Source of the DNA: Luteolibacter sp. Y139
Lineage (GTDB): Bacteria; Verrucomicrobiota; Verrucomicrobiia; Verrucomicrobiales; Akkermansiaceae
NCBI RefSeq assembly: GCF_038066715.1
Contig: NZ_JBBUKT010000002.1
Coordinates: 124,001 to 188,000 of the forward strand
Direction: 5' to 3'
DNA length: 64,000 bases
Under the pieces are notes generated by a model. That model searched no databases. It saw only the letters and a list, made by a program, of their open reading frames with translations, and was not told the origin of the DNA. The position numbers were made by a program, and so were the translations under genes. Below, in pieces: positions 51,967 to 61,324 of this stretch. Position 1 is the first letter of the stretch; each line of letters starts with the position of its first letter.

Positions 51967-52911
51967 TCACGCGGAGAAGAGGGCGGCTTGGAGGGCGGCG
52001 GAAAAGCGATGGCGATCGGAGCGGGCGATGTCGAGATCCGGGATGCCGCGGCGGCCGCCCAGCGCGGTGGCGACGCGGGAGGCGACCCATGCACCGAACT
52101 CGAGGCGCAGGGGCAGGGGCCAGCCGCGCAGCAGGCCGACGCCGTAGCCGCCGTGGAAGGCGTCGCCGCAGCCATTGGTGTCGACGACTTCGACGGGGAA
52201 GCATGGCTGGTGGAGGATGCCTTCCGCGGTGAGGGCCCAGGAGCCGCGCTCGCCGTCCGTGACAATCATTTGGCCGCTGCCGAGATCGGCCAGGGCGGCG
52301 AGGCAATCGGCGGGTGATTCTTTTCCGGTGGCGGCGCGGGCGGTGTGAAGCGGCAGCAGGACATCGGTGGCGAGCGAGATGCACTCGTGGAGGAAGGCGG
52401 TGTCGCCGTGTTCGAGATCGATGATGCTGCGGCAATCGCTGCCGTGGGTGGCGCGGAGCATACCGAGCGCGGCGGGGGCGTCGTAGCCATCGACGAAGAT
52501 GAGGCGTGCCTTCCGGATGGCATCGGCGGGGATGTCCTCGGGGTGAAGCCAGCCGTAATTACGGAGGTTATAGTAGACGGTGCGCTCGCCAGTGGTGCGG
52601 TCGATCTGGACCAGGGACATCGCCACTCGTTCGCCCGGTGCATGGATGATGAAGTCAGGGCGGATGCCGGCGGCGGCGAATTGGGAGCGGGAAAGCAGGC
52701 TGACGGGATCGTCGCCGAGCCGGGCGATGAAGGCGGTGGCATGGCCGAAGGCGGCGGTGATGCAGGCAGCTGTCGATGCGGGGCCTCCGCCCTGGACATC
52801 GAGCTCGTCGGTCTCGTATTTCCCGCCGACGACAACGCCGTCCGGCGGACGGGCGAGGAAGTCGACGGTATTGATGCCGGCGGCGATGACTTCGATGGAG
52901 GATTCCGGCAT
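51967..52911 (-). CDS. PfkB family carbohydrate kinase
   Basis: 314 residues. The N-terminal GGGPASTAACITAAFG binds the sugar and the C-terminal DTNGCGDAFHGGY is the ATP/anion-hole motif, with Cys in place of the usual Ala and the catalytic Asp retained. Members phosphorylate ribose, fructose, ketodeoxygluconate and others; substrate not determined. It is the first gene of a two-gene operon with the aldolase-like protein. Confidence 0.9.
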   Translation of the reverse strand: MPESSIEVIAAGINTVDFLARPPDGVVVGGKYETDELDVQGGGPASTAACITAAFGHATAFIARLGDDPVSLLSRSQFAAAGIRPDFIIHAPGERVAMSLVQIDRTTGERTVYYNLRNYGWLHPEDIPADAIRKARLIFVDGYDAPAALGMLRATHGSDCRSIIDLEHGDTAFLHECISLATDVLLPLHTARAATGKESPADCLAALADLGSGQMIVTDGERGSWALTAEGILHQPCFPVEVVDTNGCGDAFHGGYGVGLLRGWPLPLRLEFGAWVASRVATALGGRRGIPDLDIARSDRHRFSAALQAALFSA

Positions 52912-52938
52912 GGGTTTGTGGCGGTTGCTTGTGCCTGG

Positions 52939-53619
52939 TCAGTACCGCTCTTCGGGTTTCAGCAAAATCTTCCCGATCTCAAGGATCTTCTCGCCGGTGT
53001 TCTTGTAGACGAGGAAATCCCGAATCTTGTCGGCTCCCGACTTCGCCAAAGCATTCGGGGTCCAGATGTCGATCATCCGGTAGCCGTCCTTGTCGTGGAT
53101 TTCGAAAATCCATCGGGATCCATCCAATCCACCTTGGGCCACGGCCATCTCAATGTCATTCAATGGCTTCCAAAATTCCTTTTGCAATAACGCGGCTTGA
53201 ACGGCCTTTGCGGTTTCGGCGCCGAGTTTCCACGTCCTGTCGTCCACGATCTTCACGGGGCGATACTCCCTATCCATCTTCATCCGCACGGCTCTGACGG
53301 TGAATATTCCACCACGGTCGACAAAACGGACCGCGATGGGATCGTGGAAGCTACGCAGATAGGTGAAGCGGAAGACGCGCTCCACACCTTTCTCCAAGTC
53401 GGCTTTGACGGAAGGTTCGGCCATCGCGGACAGATACCTCGTGTAGTAGGATGCCTCGCCTTTCGGGAAATACTCCTTTCCCGAGGGATCGGGAAAGACC
53501 TTGAGGGTCTCGTCTTCCTGCGCGGGCTGTCCCTGTGAATCGTCTTTCACAGCGGGGGCGTCTTCACCATGAAGATGGGTGGTGATGAGCGAGAGAATGG
53601 CCAAGGTGACGAGTTTCAT
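52939..53619 (-). CDS. Exported hypothetical protein
   Basis: 226 residues with a signal peptide (MKLVTLAILSLITTHLHG). The mature part is mixed alpha/beta with a high charge (YYTRYLSAMAEPSVKADLEK, FRFTYLRSFHDPIAVRFVDR, RWIFEIHDKDGYRMIDIWTP). Not recognised. It lies just upstream of the kinase gene, 27 bp away on the same strand. Confidence 0.65.
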   Translation of the reverse strand: MKLVTLAILSLITTHLHGEDAPAVKDDSQGQPAQEDETLKVFPDPSGKEYFPKGEASYYTRYLSAMAEPSVKADLEKGVERVFRFTYLRSFHDPIAVRFVDRGGIFTVRAVRMKMDREYRPVKIVDDRTWKLGAETAKAVQAALLQKEFWKPLNDIEMAVAQGGLDGSRWIFEIHDKDGYRMIDIWTPNALAKSGADKIRDFLVYKNTGEKILEIGKILLKPEERY

Positions 53620-53667
53620 GTGGCTCTCTCAATCTGAGCGGATTCGTGAACGGGGCGGAAGCTGGAA

Positions 53668-54135
53668 TTAGCTGCGTATCGATCGTTCGGGAAGAGGTTT
53701 TACGAAATGAACCGTTCGTCCGACCTCGGCAAATCCGAGTTTCGCGTGGAGGTTAATGCCTTCGAGATTTTCGAGCTCTGCGTCGCTGGCGAGTTCATTG
53801 AAGCCGCGGGCGACGGCCCATTGTTCAACGAAGTCCAGCAAGCCGCGGCCGATGCCGTGGCGGCGATACTCGGGGGAGACGAACCATCCTTCGAGGTAGG
53901 GAACGGGGGATGAGCGGGTGCCTTCGACGTGATCGTGGCGGAGGGAAACTTCGGCGAAGCCTGCGAGGGTTCCATTGATGTCGGCGACGGCGACGATGCC
54001 TTCGGACTTGAGGAGTTGTTCGATCTCAAGGCGATGGCGGTCGATGGGGCAATGAGGCCACAGATCGTAGCGCAGACTGAGCCATTGCGGACGGTCGGTT
54101 TCCCGGGCGATGCGATAGGTCGGGTGTTGGCTCAT
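53668..54135 (-). CDS. GNAT acetyltransferase, AAC(6')-like
   Basis: 155 residues from the ATG at 54135. The acetyl-CoA loop is RRHGIG (91-96). The pattern LRYDLWPHC, GFAEVSLRHDHVEGT, SSPVPYLEGWFVSPEYR, ELASDAELEN and HAKLGFAEVGRTVHFVKPL follows the aminoglycoside 6'-N-acetyltransferase AAC(6')-I type closely, including the SPVxFLEGxxV and ASDA blocks. Chromosomal AAC(6')-like enzymes may modify aminoglycosides or an unrelated amine; resistance is not implied by sequence alone. Confidence 0.82.
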   Translation of the reverse strand: MSQHPTYRIARETDRPQWLSLRYDLWPHCPIDRHRLEIEQLLKSEGIVAVADINGTLAGFAEVSLRHDHVEGTRSSPVPYLEGWFVSPEYRRHGIGRGLLDFVEQWAVARGFNELASDAELENLEGINLHAKLGFAEVGRTVHFVKPLPERSIRS

Positions 54136-54170
54136 GGATAGGCAGCTCCGAAAGCTGTTCTCCCAGATCT

Positions 54171-54605
54171 TCATGTGGTGGGTTCGGTGGTCCATCCGAA
54201 TCTGCCGCGGCCGCGGTGGGACCATTCCACCCGGACAGGAATCCAGCGCTGCGACTGGTCCTTTTGAAGATACACGCGCTCAATCGATGAGTCGGTGCTG
54301 TCGTCCTCGCAATGGGGATCATAGACTCGCACGCGGATCGTATCGGCGGCCACTTTCTTCGAGCTCACCTGAATCCTTGTCGGCACCGACTCTTGATAGT
54401 CGGTCCGGAAGAACACATAGCGCGTGGCCAGCACCTCCGGGCTTTGTTCTCCCTTTGCTTGGAGCGAGAGGAGATGGGACGCGGCATCCCTGTTGATCAG
54501 CCTATCCGCATAGTGGAATGGGATGGTGAGCTTCGCGTAGGTAAAGGCTGCAGCTCCCGCGACAGTGACAACGATGGCGAGGGTGACGATGGTGCGTGGT
54601 TTCAT
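54171..54605 (-). CDS. Hypothetical protein with N-terminal membrane anchor
   Basis: 144 residues. One N-terminal helix (IVTLAIVVTVAGAAAFTYA) and a soluble domain (ATRYVFFRTDYQESVPTRIQ, TIRVRVYDPHCEDD). Not recognised. Its ATG overlaps the stop of the phosphodiester glycosidase gene by four bases (ATGA), so it is translationally coupled to it. Confidence 0.65.
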   Translation of the reverse strand: MKPRTIVTLAIVVTVAGAAAFTYAKLTIPFHYADRLINRDAASHLLSLQAKGEQSPEVLATRYVFFRTDYQESVPTRIQVSSKKVAADTIRVRVYDPHCEDDSTDSSIERVYLQKDQSQRWIPVRVEWSHRGRGRFGWTTEPTT

Positions 54606-55336
54606 GGCTTCTCGTCCTTGTCCTTCACCACAGCGATGAAGGAGCCGAAGGGGCCGCTTTCTTTCGTGAGCGCTTCGCCCGAGCGCATCTGGCTGATGTC
54701 GCCGTCGAGGAAGAGCGCGTCGGAGCAGCCGAGGCTGGCGAAGAGCATGGCGAACTCGTAGAGGTTCGGGTATTTCGGCGAATGGATGTCGGTCATGGCG
54801 AGGACGACGGTGCCGTCCTTCGTGACGCCGATGCCATTGCGGTGAAGGCGGTTCGTCGAGGTGGCGCGGAATTTTGGGTGAACCTTGCCGTTTCGCAGGA
54901 GAAGCGGGCCGGATTGAACGGCGTGGCTCACTTTCACCCCGGGGAGTGGATATTCGGTGCTGTCGATGACGGCGGCGCCTTTGTCGCCGATGAGGAAGAT
55001 GCCGTTGGGCTTGAGGAAGAAGTTGCCTTTGCCGTCGGCTAGATTGAGGGGGTGTAGTTCGCGGGTGTTTTGGGCGAGGAGGCCGCTGGGGACTCCGTGG
55101 GGCTCGTAGATGCCGCCGTTCATGAGGGTTTCCGGTGTTTCGCCGATGCCGGTGAGGTAGGCGGTGGCTTGGGGGAAGGTCTCGATTTGGCGGCCCTGAG
55201 TGTCTTTCCAGATGACCCGGACTTGGGCGGGCTTGGCGTGGAGGATGTGATAGGTGACGCCGTCGACGACTTTCTTTTCCGGTGCGGCCAGGGCCGGGAG
55301 AGTGCAGGCGGCAAAAGCGAGGAACCGGAGGAGCAT
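54602..55336 (-). CDS. Exported phosphodiester glycosidase family protein
   Basis: 244 residues from the ATG at 55336. A signal peptide (LLRFLAFAACTLPALA) precedes a NAGPA-like domain: MNGGIYEPHGVPSGLLAQN, NFFLKPNGIFLI, AVQSGPLLLRNGKVHP, RNGIGVTKDGTVVLAMTD and DALFLDGDISQM. The human homologue uncovers mannose 6-phosphate by removing GlcNAc; bacterial members act on cell wall or exopolysaccharide phosphodiesters. Substrate unknown. Confidence 0.85.
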   Translation of the reverse strand: MLLRFLAFAACTLPALAAPEKKVVDGVTYHILHAKPAQVRVIWKDTQGRQIETFPQATAYLTGIGETPETLMNGGIYEPHGVPSGLLAQNTRELHPLNLADGKGNFFLKPNGIFLIGDKGAAVIDSTEYPLPGVKVSHAVQSGPLLLRNGKVHPKFRATSTNRLHRNGIGVTKDGTVVLAMTDIHSPKYPNLYEFAMLFASLGCSDALFLDGDISQMRSGEALTKESGPFGSFIAVVKDKDEKP

Positions 55337-55459
55337 GGGTGACTTTTTCGTGACGGATTGTGGCACGGCGAGGCGGGAATGGTGAAAATGTGGTGAAAGG
55401 AGGCTCGATTTCGGGACTACCTTTTCGGAGAGGAAGTAGGCCTATGTATTTCGGTAGGT

Positions 55460-55487
55460 GTAAACCGTGTGGGATTTGACGTAAACC
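55460..55487 (+). promoter_or_regulatory. Direct repeat GTAAACC spaced 21 bp, upstream of the PVC haem protein
   Basis: GTAAACC occurs at 55460-55466 and 55481-55487, two helical turns apart, the second 12 bp before the ATG at 55499. It could be a tandem regulator site; nothing else supports it. Confidence 0.3.
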
Positions 55488-55498
55488 AACCCCGACCC

Positions 55499-58400
55499 AT
55501 GAGCCGACTTCTGATCTTCCTTGGCTGCACCCTTGCCGCTTCCGCCGCGCCGCGCTTCGAGTTCAAGGAGGGCGACCGGGTGGCGTTCCTCGGGGATGGC
55601 TTCATCGAGCGGGAGCAATACGAGGGCTGGATCGAGATCGCGGCGACGACGGACTTTCCGGATCGGAATGTGACGTTTCGCAATCTCGGATGGAGCGGTG
55701 ACTTGCCGAATGGAGTGTCGCGTTGCGGGCTGAGCTTGCTCCAGGCGGGGATGGAGCCGCCGGAGGAAGGCTGGCGGCAGTTGCAGAACCAGCTCAAAAC
55801 TTATCAGCCGAACGTGCTGGTGACGGGCTATGGCATGGCGGCTTCGCTGCCGGGCGGGCCGACGCCGGAGCAGTTCCGGAAGGATTTCGAGCGCTTGCTG
55901 GATGAGGTGAAGGACATGCGGGTACTGGTGCTGGGTGCGCCGCCGCGTTTCGCCCGTGCCGGCGATACGGATCAGGAGGTGAAGGCCCACGATGCCTCGC
56001 TGGAGGCGATCGATGGCGTGCTGCGGGAGGTGGCGGGGAAGCGGGGGCTGACGTTTGTTTCGCTCCAGTCACTGGATAAGCAGAAAGGGCTCTCGGACGA
56101 TGGCATTCACCTGAACTCGGCCGGCTATCGGGCGACGGCGCGGTTGATCGAAAAGGAACTTGGCTGGGGTGCGGGACGATGGGACCAAGGCAAGCCGGCC
56201 GACGCGCTGCGCCACGCGATCCTTCGCAAGAACGAGTGGTTCTTCCATCGCTCACGTCCGGCGAACATGGCCTACATCTTCGGCTTCCGGAAGGCGGAGC
56301 AGGGAAGGAACGCGGGTGAGATCGTGGCCTTTGACAAGCTGGTGGCCGATGAAGATGCGCGCATTGCTGAAATGCGGAAGCTTTCCAAGGTGGTGCCCGC
56401 GCCTGAGGAGCGGACGATTTCCACGGTGGCGGCCCACACGCCGCAGCCGTCTCCTCAATTCACGGTGGCCGATGGCTACGAGGTCACGCTGTGGGCGGAG
56501 AATCCGCTGCTCTTCAAGCCAACGCAGATGAACTTCGACACGAAGGGGCGGCTGTGGGTGACGAGCTCGGAAACCTATCCGCAGATCGAGGTGGGCCAGA
56601 CGGCGGATGACAAGATCCTGGTGCTGGAAGACCGCGATGGCGATGGCAAGGCGGAGACGTCGACACCGTTTGCGACCGGCTTGCTGATGCCTACTGGCGT
56701 CCTACCGGGCGATGGCGGCTGCTATGTGGCGCAGAGCACGGACTTGCTGCACTTCCGCGATACCGACGGCGATGGCAAGGCGGACGAGAAGCGCCGCGTG
56801 CTGAGTGGCTTCGGCACGGAGGACACGCACCATAACCTGCACACGCTGCGCCGTGGTCCGGATGGGAAGATCTGGATGAACCAGAGCATCTACACGCGCA
56901 GCGACACCGAGACTCCGCAGGGCGTGATGCGCCTGAAGAGTGGTGGCGTGATGCGTTTCGACCCGCGCAACAATCACATCGAGCCGGTCTTCTACGGCTG
57001 GTGCAATCCATGGGGACATCAGTTCGACCGCTACGGTCAATCATTCGTGACCGATGGTGCCGGTGGTGGAGGCATCAATTGGGCGGTGCCGGGCGCGATG
57101 TATTTCACCTACGCGAATGCACCGAAGACGCTCGATAGCATCAGCCCCGGCAGCTATCCGAAATTCTGCGGGCTGGAGATCATCGAGTCGCCGCATTTCC
57201 CGGATGACTGGCAGGGCTCGATGATCACGTGCGACTTCCGCGCGCATCGCGTGGTGCGCTTCGCTGTGTCCGAACAGGGCTCGGGTTACGCAGCGCAGGA
57301 GGTGGGCGACATCCTGCGGACGGATAGCGTGAACTTCCGGCCGATCGACGTGAAGATCGGGCCGGATGGCGCGCTGTATATTGCGGACTGGTCGAACCCG
57401 ATCATCAATCACGGCGAAGTGGACTTCCGCGACCCGCGGCGCGACCGCGAGCACGGGCGCATCTGGAAGGTGACGAGGAAAGGTGCCGAGCTGAAGCCGG
57501 GGCCGGACCTCACGAAGGCGAACGATGCGACCTTGCTTGCGTCGCTGACGATGAATCATCGCCACCAGCGCGAGGCTGCCCTGACGGAGTTCGTTTCGCG
57601 CCCGGCTTCGCCGGCCCGGAACGCCGTCGTCGAGAAGTGGCTGGGTTCTGCCAAGGATGGTCGTGACCACCTGGCGGCCCTGTGGCTGGGTGAGGCCTTG
57701 GGTTGGAAGAACCCGAAGTTGTATGCCGAGGTTCTGGACGATCCGGATGGCAAGGTTCGTGCGGCCGGGGTGCGGGCGCTCGGTGACCGGCTGTCGGTGA
57801 TGAGTCCGGATGAGGCATTTTCGCGGCTTGTGAAAGCTGCGGGTGATGAGGCCCCGCGGGTGCGTCTGGAAGCGGTGCGGGTTCTTGCCAAGCTGGACCG
57901 GCCCGAGGCGACCGATGCCGCCTTGCAAGCGCTCAAGCTGCCGCGCGATAGGTTCGTCGACTATGCCTTGTGGCTTACGGTGCGAGATCGTGGTTCCGCA
58001 TGGCTGACGGCTTTGTTAGATGGGAAGCTGCCGCTGGATGGACGCGAGGCCTCGCTGGAGTTCGCGCTGGCGAATCTGCCGGGCGGGCAGGGGATGGCTG
58101 GCATTCGCAAGCTGATGCCGAAGCCGCTTCCTCGCGATGGTTCGGGCCCTTGGGTTGGGCTCGCGGTGAAGACGGCGGATCCGGTTTTGTTAGAGGCGGT
58201 TTATGCGCAGGCGCTGTGGGCGGGCTTTGACGCCAACGTGACCGCGAAGGTTCTCTCCGATCTGGAAACGGCGGTGGCGGGACGGGGCGTGAAGCTGCCG
58301 GACAAGACCGCGGAGCTGCGGACGATGTTTGTGGCCGAGAATCCCAAGGTGGTGGCGGCGGCGCTGCAATTGGCGGGTGCGCTGCGCGTGACGGCATTGC

Positions 58401-59692
58401 AGGGCGATCTGGCGGCTGCGGCGGCGAAGGCAGATGCTCCCGATGCGGTGCGGATGGCGGCGCTCCATGGGCTTTCGTATTTCGCGGATTCGGCGGCGCG
58501 CGAGGCGCTGGTGGCGGTCGCGGGTTCCGGGTCGTCGTCACTGCTGAAGCGCTGTGCGGCGCTGGCGCTGGTGAAGAATCACCGGGCGGATGCGCTTGCG
58601 GCCATTCGTGCGGTGCTGCCGGAAATGACGGATGCGACCGAGGCCCGGTCGTTCTGGCAGCAAGCGCTTTCACTCAGCGGACTCTCGGCCGATCTGGCGA
58701 AGTCATTCCATGAGCAGCCGTTGGATCCAAAGACCGCTTCGCTGAACTTGCCAGCGGTGCCGGACATCGATGAGCACGCTGCGTTGTTAGAGGCGCTGCG
58801 GAAGCAAGCGGGTGCCGCGGCTGGCGGACCGGCGAAGGACTCGATCCAGAGGCTCGTTGCATTGGCGGGAGAGAAGGGCGATGCTTCCCGGGGCGAGCTG
58901 ATCTATCGGCGTCCGGCGCTGGTGTGTGCCACGTGCCATGCTGTCGGCGGTGCGGGCGGGAAGGTGGGTCCGGACCTGACGTCGATCGGGGCGAGTGCGC
59001 CGTTGGATTATCTGGTCGAGTCGGTGCTGCTGCCCGGCGCGAAGGTGAAGGAGGGCTATCACGCGGTGATCTTCGAGACCCGTGATGGGCGGACGATCAT
59101 GGGGCGCTTGCTCAAGAGCGGCGGTGGGCAGACGATCATTGCTGATGCGGCTGGGCAGGAGATCACCTTGGCGGATGAATCGATCGTGAAGCGGACGGAC
59201 TCCGGTAGCCTGATGCCTGCGAACCTGATTGCTTCGATTTCGGAGCAGGAGCAGGCGGATCTTTTCAAGTTCCTGTCGCAGCTCGGCAGGCCTGGTGACT
59301 TCGATGCGACGAAGAGCCGGGCACCGCGGGTGTGGGCGTTGCTGCCGGTGAAGGGAGCGCTTTCGGCCGGTGCGGAGAAGGGAGATTCCTCGCTGCCGTG
59401 GATGGCGGTGAATGGGACGGTGAACGGGCGACTGGTGGCCAGCGAGGCGGCGGCGTTTCTGGGGGATGCGAAGGAGGCCTTGGCGGCCTCGCGGATCGAG
59501 CTGGCGGCGGCAGCGGAGGTTTCCATTACGCTTCCCGCGAATGCCTCGGCGGCTTGGGCCGATGGTGCTCCGGTGGCGGGTGGAAAGGCTCAGCTCGGAG
59601 CTGGAAAGCATGTCGTCGTCGTGCGCTATAAGCCGGACGGAAATGATTTCCGCTTTGAGGCTTCGGCGGGGACCTTCTTGCCGGTGTGGTGA
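55499..59692 (+). CDS. PVC-type dehydrogenase with SGNH, HEAT and CxxCH haem domains
   Basis: 1397 residues from the ATG at 55499. A signal peptide (LLIFLGCTLAASAAP) is followed by an SGNH-like domain (RVAFLGDGFIEREQYEG to GLSDDGIHLNSAGY). There GDG replaces GDS, so the nucleophile serine is missing. Then comes the PVC membrane-bound dehydrogenase propeller (GYEVTLWAENPLLFKPTQM, DRDGDGKAETSTPFATGL, PGSYPKFCGLEI), HEAT-like helices and one haem site VCATCH near residue 1142 with LMPANLI as likely axial Met. A short beta domain ends it. The family is abundant in Planctomycetota and Verrucomicrobiota and is taken to oxidise sugars or alcohols outside the cytoplasm. Three TGTTAGA words lie in this gene. 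Confidence 0.9.
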   Translation: MSRLLIFLGCTLAASAAPRFEFKEGDRVAFLGDGFIEREQYEGWIEIAATTDFPDRNVTFRNLGWSGDLPNGVSRCGLSLLQAGMEPPEEGWRQLQNQLKTYQPNVLVTGYGMAASLPGGPTPEQFRKDFERLLDEVKDMRVLVLGAPPRFARAGDTDQEVKAHDASLEAIDGVLREVAGKRGLTFVSLQSLDKQKGLSDDGIHLNSAGYRATARLIEKELGWGAGRWDQGKPADALRHAILRKNEWFFHRSRPANMAYIFGFRKAEQGRNAGEIVAFDKLVADEDARIAEMRKLSKVVPAPEERTISTVAAHTPQPSPQFTVADGYEVTLWAENPLLFKPTQMNFDTKGRLWVTSSETYPQIEVGQTADDKILVLEDRDGDGKAETSTPFATGLLMPTGVLPGDGGCYVAQSTDLLHFRDTDGDGKADEKRRVLSGFGTEDTHHNLHTLRRGPDGKIWMNQSIYTRSDTETPQGVMRLKSGGVMRFDPRNNHIEPVFYGWCNPWGHQFDRYGQSFVTDGAGGGGINWAVPGAMYFTYANAPKTLDSISPGSYPKFCGLEIIESPHFPDDWQGSMITCDFRAHRVVRFAVSEQGSGYAAQEVGDILRTDSVNFRPIDVKIGPDGALYIADWSNPIINHGEVDFRDPRRDREHGRIWKVTRKGAELKPGPDLTKANDATLLASLTMNHRHQREAALTEFVSRPASPARNAVVEKWLGSAKDGRDHLAALWLGEALGWKNPKLYAEVLDDPDGKVRAAGVRALGDRLSVMSPDEAFSRLVKAAGDEAPRVRLEAVRVLAKLDRPEATDAALQALKLPRDRFVDYALWLTVRDRGSAWLTALLDGKLPLDGREASLEFALANLPGGQGMAGIRKLMPKPLPRDGSGPWVGLAVKTADPVLLEAVYAQALWAGFDANVTAKVLSDLETAVAGRGVKLPDKTAELRTMFVAENPKVVAAALQLAGALRVTALQGDLAAAAAKADAPDAVRMAALHGLSYFADSAAREALVAVAGSGSSSLLKRCAALALVKNHRADALAAIRAVLPEMTDATEARSFWQQALSLSGLSADLAKSFHEQPLDPKTASLNLPAVPDIDEHAALLEALRKQAGAAAGGPAKDSIQRLVALAGEKGDASRGELIYRRPALVCATCHAVGGAGGKVGPDLTSIGASAPLDYLVESVLLPGAKVKEGYHAVIFETRDGRTIMGRLLKSGGGQTIIADAAGQEITLADESIVKRTDSGSLMPANLIASISEQEQADLFKFLSQLGRPGDFDATKSRAPRVWALLPVKGALSAGAEKGDSSLPWMAVNGTVNGRLVASEAAAFLGDAKEALAASRIELAAAAEVSITLPANASAAWADGAPVAGGKAQLGAGKHVVVVRYKPDGNDFRFEASAGTFLPVW

Positions 59693-59745
59693 TGTGTGGA
59701 GGGAGAGCGGCGTGATTGTATCGGATCCGCGGGGAGCTAGTTCCT

Positions 59746-59828
59746 GTGTCGCGATGCGACACGGGGCGTGCTGTGGTTAGATCCGCGGGCTGAAGCCCGC
59801 GGCTACCGTCCTTGGTCGCTACGCGACC
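59746..59828 (+). repeat. Three-stem intergenic element, copy 3
   Basis: Stem 1 is GTGTCGC-GAT-GCGACAC (59746-59762), stem 2 is CCGCGGGC-TGAA-GCCCGCGG (59783-59802) and stem 3 is GGTCGC-TAC-GCGACC (59814-59828). Stem 3 differs from copies 1 and 2 (GACCGC/GCGGTC) by matched changes on both arms. It lies between the PVC protein and the convergent prpD. Confidence 0.85.
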
Positions 59829-59850
59829 GGGGAACCGGGAGGCACGGTTG

Positions 59851-61323
59851 TTAGATAGTGAAGGCCGAGACGAAATTTGGCACCGGCATGGTTTCGAGGG
59901 CGGCGCGGTCGGTGAAGATGTTCATCAATCTCTCCGCCCGTTCTTCTCCGTAGTGGGTGGCAAAGGCGGAATGGGCCTTGGCTTGGAGGAGTGGGATTCC
60001 TTCGCTCCGTCGGCGGCGGTGGCCGACGGGGTATTCGACTTCGATCTTCGCTGTCGAGGTGCCGTCATTGAAGAAGACCTGAATGGCGTTGGCGATGGAG
60101 CGCTTGTCGGGATCGAGGTAGTCGCGGGAGTAGGCATTGTCTTCGGTGACGGTCATTTTTTCACGCAGGGCATCAATGCGTGGGTCGGTGGCGATCTTGT
60201 CCTCGTAGTGGTCGGCAGTGAGTTCGCCGAAGATCAGGCCGATGGCGGTCATGTATTGGAGGCAATGGTCGCGGTCGGCGGGATTGTGGAGCGGGCCGGT
60301 TTTGTCGATGATGCGGATCGCGGATTCGTGGGTGGTGAGTTCGATGCGTTCGATGGAGTCGAGGCGATGCTTGATGAGCGGATGAAGCTGCATGGCGCAC
60401 TCGACGGCGGTCTGGGCGTGGAACTCGGCGGGGAAGGAGATCTTGAAGAGTACTTGTTCCATCACGTAGCTGCCGAGGGGTCGGGCGAGTGTCACGGGAT
60501 TGCCTTTGAAGGAGACGTCTTGGAATCCCCAGGTCTTGGCGCTGAGCACGGAGGGGTAGCCCATTTCGCCGGTCATGGAAATGACTGCGAGGCGGACGGC
60601 GCGGCTGGTGGCGTCGCCGGCGGCCCAGGATTTGCGTGAGCCGGTGTTCGGAGCGTGGCGGTAGGTTCGCAGGGCGGAGCCATCGAGCCAGGCGTGGGAG
60701 ATGGCGTTGATGACTTGCTCGCGGGTGCCGCCAAGCATGGCGGCGGTGACGGCGGTGGAGGCGATGCGCACTAACAGAACGTGGTCGAGGCCGACGCGGT
60801 TGAAGGAATTGTCGAGCGCGAGCACGCCTTGGATCTCGTGGGCCTTGATCATGGCGACGAGGACATCGCGCATGGTCAGGGGCTTGGCTTTCAGGGTGGA
60901 GGAGAAGGCGGCAACCGGAGTTTCGGCGGTGGCATTGCGCGAGAGCCAGTCGGCGGTGGCGAGGATGGCGCCGAGATTGTCGGAGGGGTGGCCCCATTCG
61001 GCTGCGAGCCAAGTGTCATTGAAATCGAGCCAACGGACGAGCGTGCCGATATTGAAGGCGGCTTGGACGGGATCGAGTTCGAAGGAGGTGCCGGGGACGC
61101 GGGCGCCATTGGTGATGGAAGTGCCGGGGACGACTGGGCCGAGGAGCTTGGTGCAGGCGGGGTAAGCCAAGGCCATGATCCCACAGGCGAGGGTGTCGGC
61201 TAGGCACCAGCGGGCGGTGTCGAAGGCTTCGTCGCTGGTGATGACTGCGTCCAGTGCGTAGTCGGCGAGGGTGGTGAGAAGCGGGTCCGGCGCGGGGCGG
61301 ATGTTGGAAATGGCGGAGGACAT
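59851..61323 (-). CDS. prpD: 2-methylcitrate dehydratase
   Basis: 490 residues, MmgE/PrpD family. It dehydrates 2-methylcitrate in propionate breakdown. Landmarks are [56 protein letters not shown] and the C-terminal [16 protein letters not shown]. Its ATG lies one base after the prpC stop (TAACATG), so it is tightly coupled. The TAA stop is inside a TGTTAGA word (59849-59855). The three-stem element follows. Confidence 0.94.
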   Translation of the reverse strand: MSSAISNIRPAPDPLLTTLADYALDAVITSDEAFDTARWCLADTLACGIMALAYPACTKLLGPVVPGTSITNGARVPGTSFELDPVQAAFNIGTLVRWLDFNDTWLAAEWGHPSDNLGAILATADWLSRNATAETPVAAFSSTLKAKPLTMRDVLVAMIKAHEIQGVLALDNSFNRVGLDHVLLVRIASTAVTAAMLGGTREQVINAISHAWLDGSALRTYRHAPNTGSRKSWAAGDATSRAVRLAVISMTGEMGYPSVLSAKTWGFQDVSFKGNPVTLARPLGSYVMEQVLFKISFPAEFHAQTAVECAMQLHPLIKHRLDSIERIELTTHESAIRIIDKTGPLHNPADRDHCLQYMTAIGLIFGELTADHYEDKIATDPRIDALREKMTVTEDNAYSRDYLDPDKRSIANAIQVFFNDGTSTAKIEVEYPVGHRRRRSEGIPLLQAKAHSAFATHYGEERAERLMNIFTDRAALETMPVPNFVSAFTI

Positions 61324-61324
61324 G

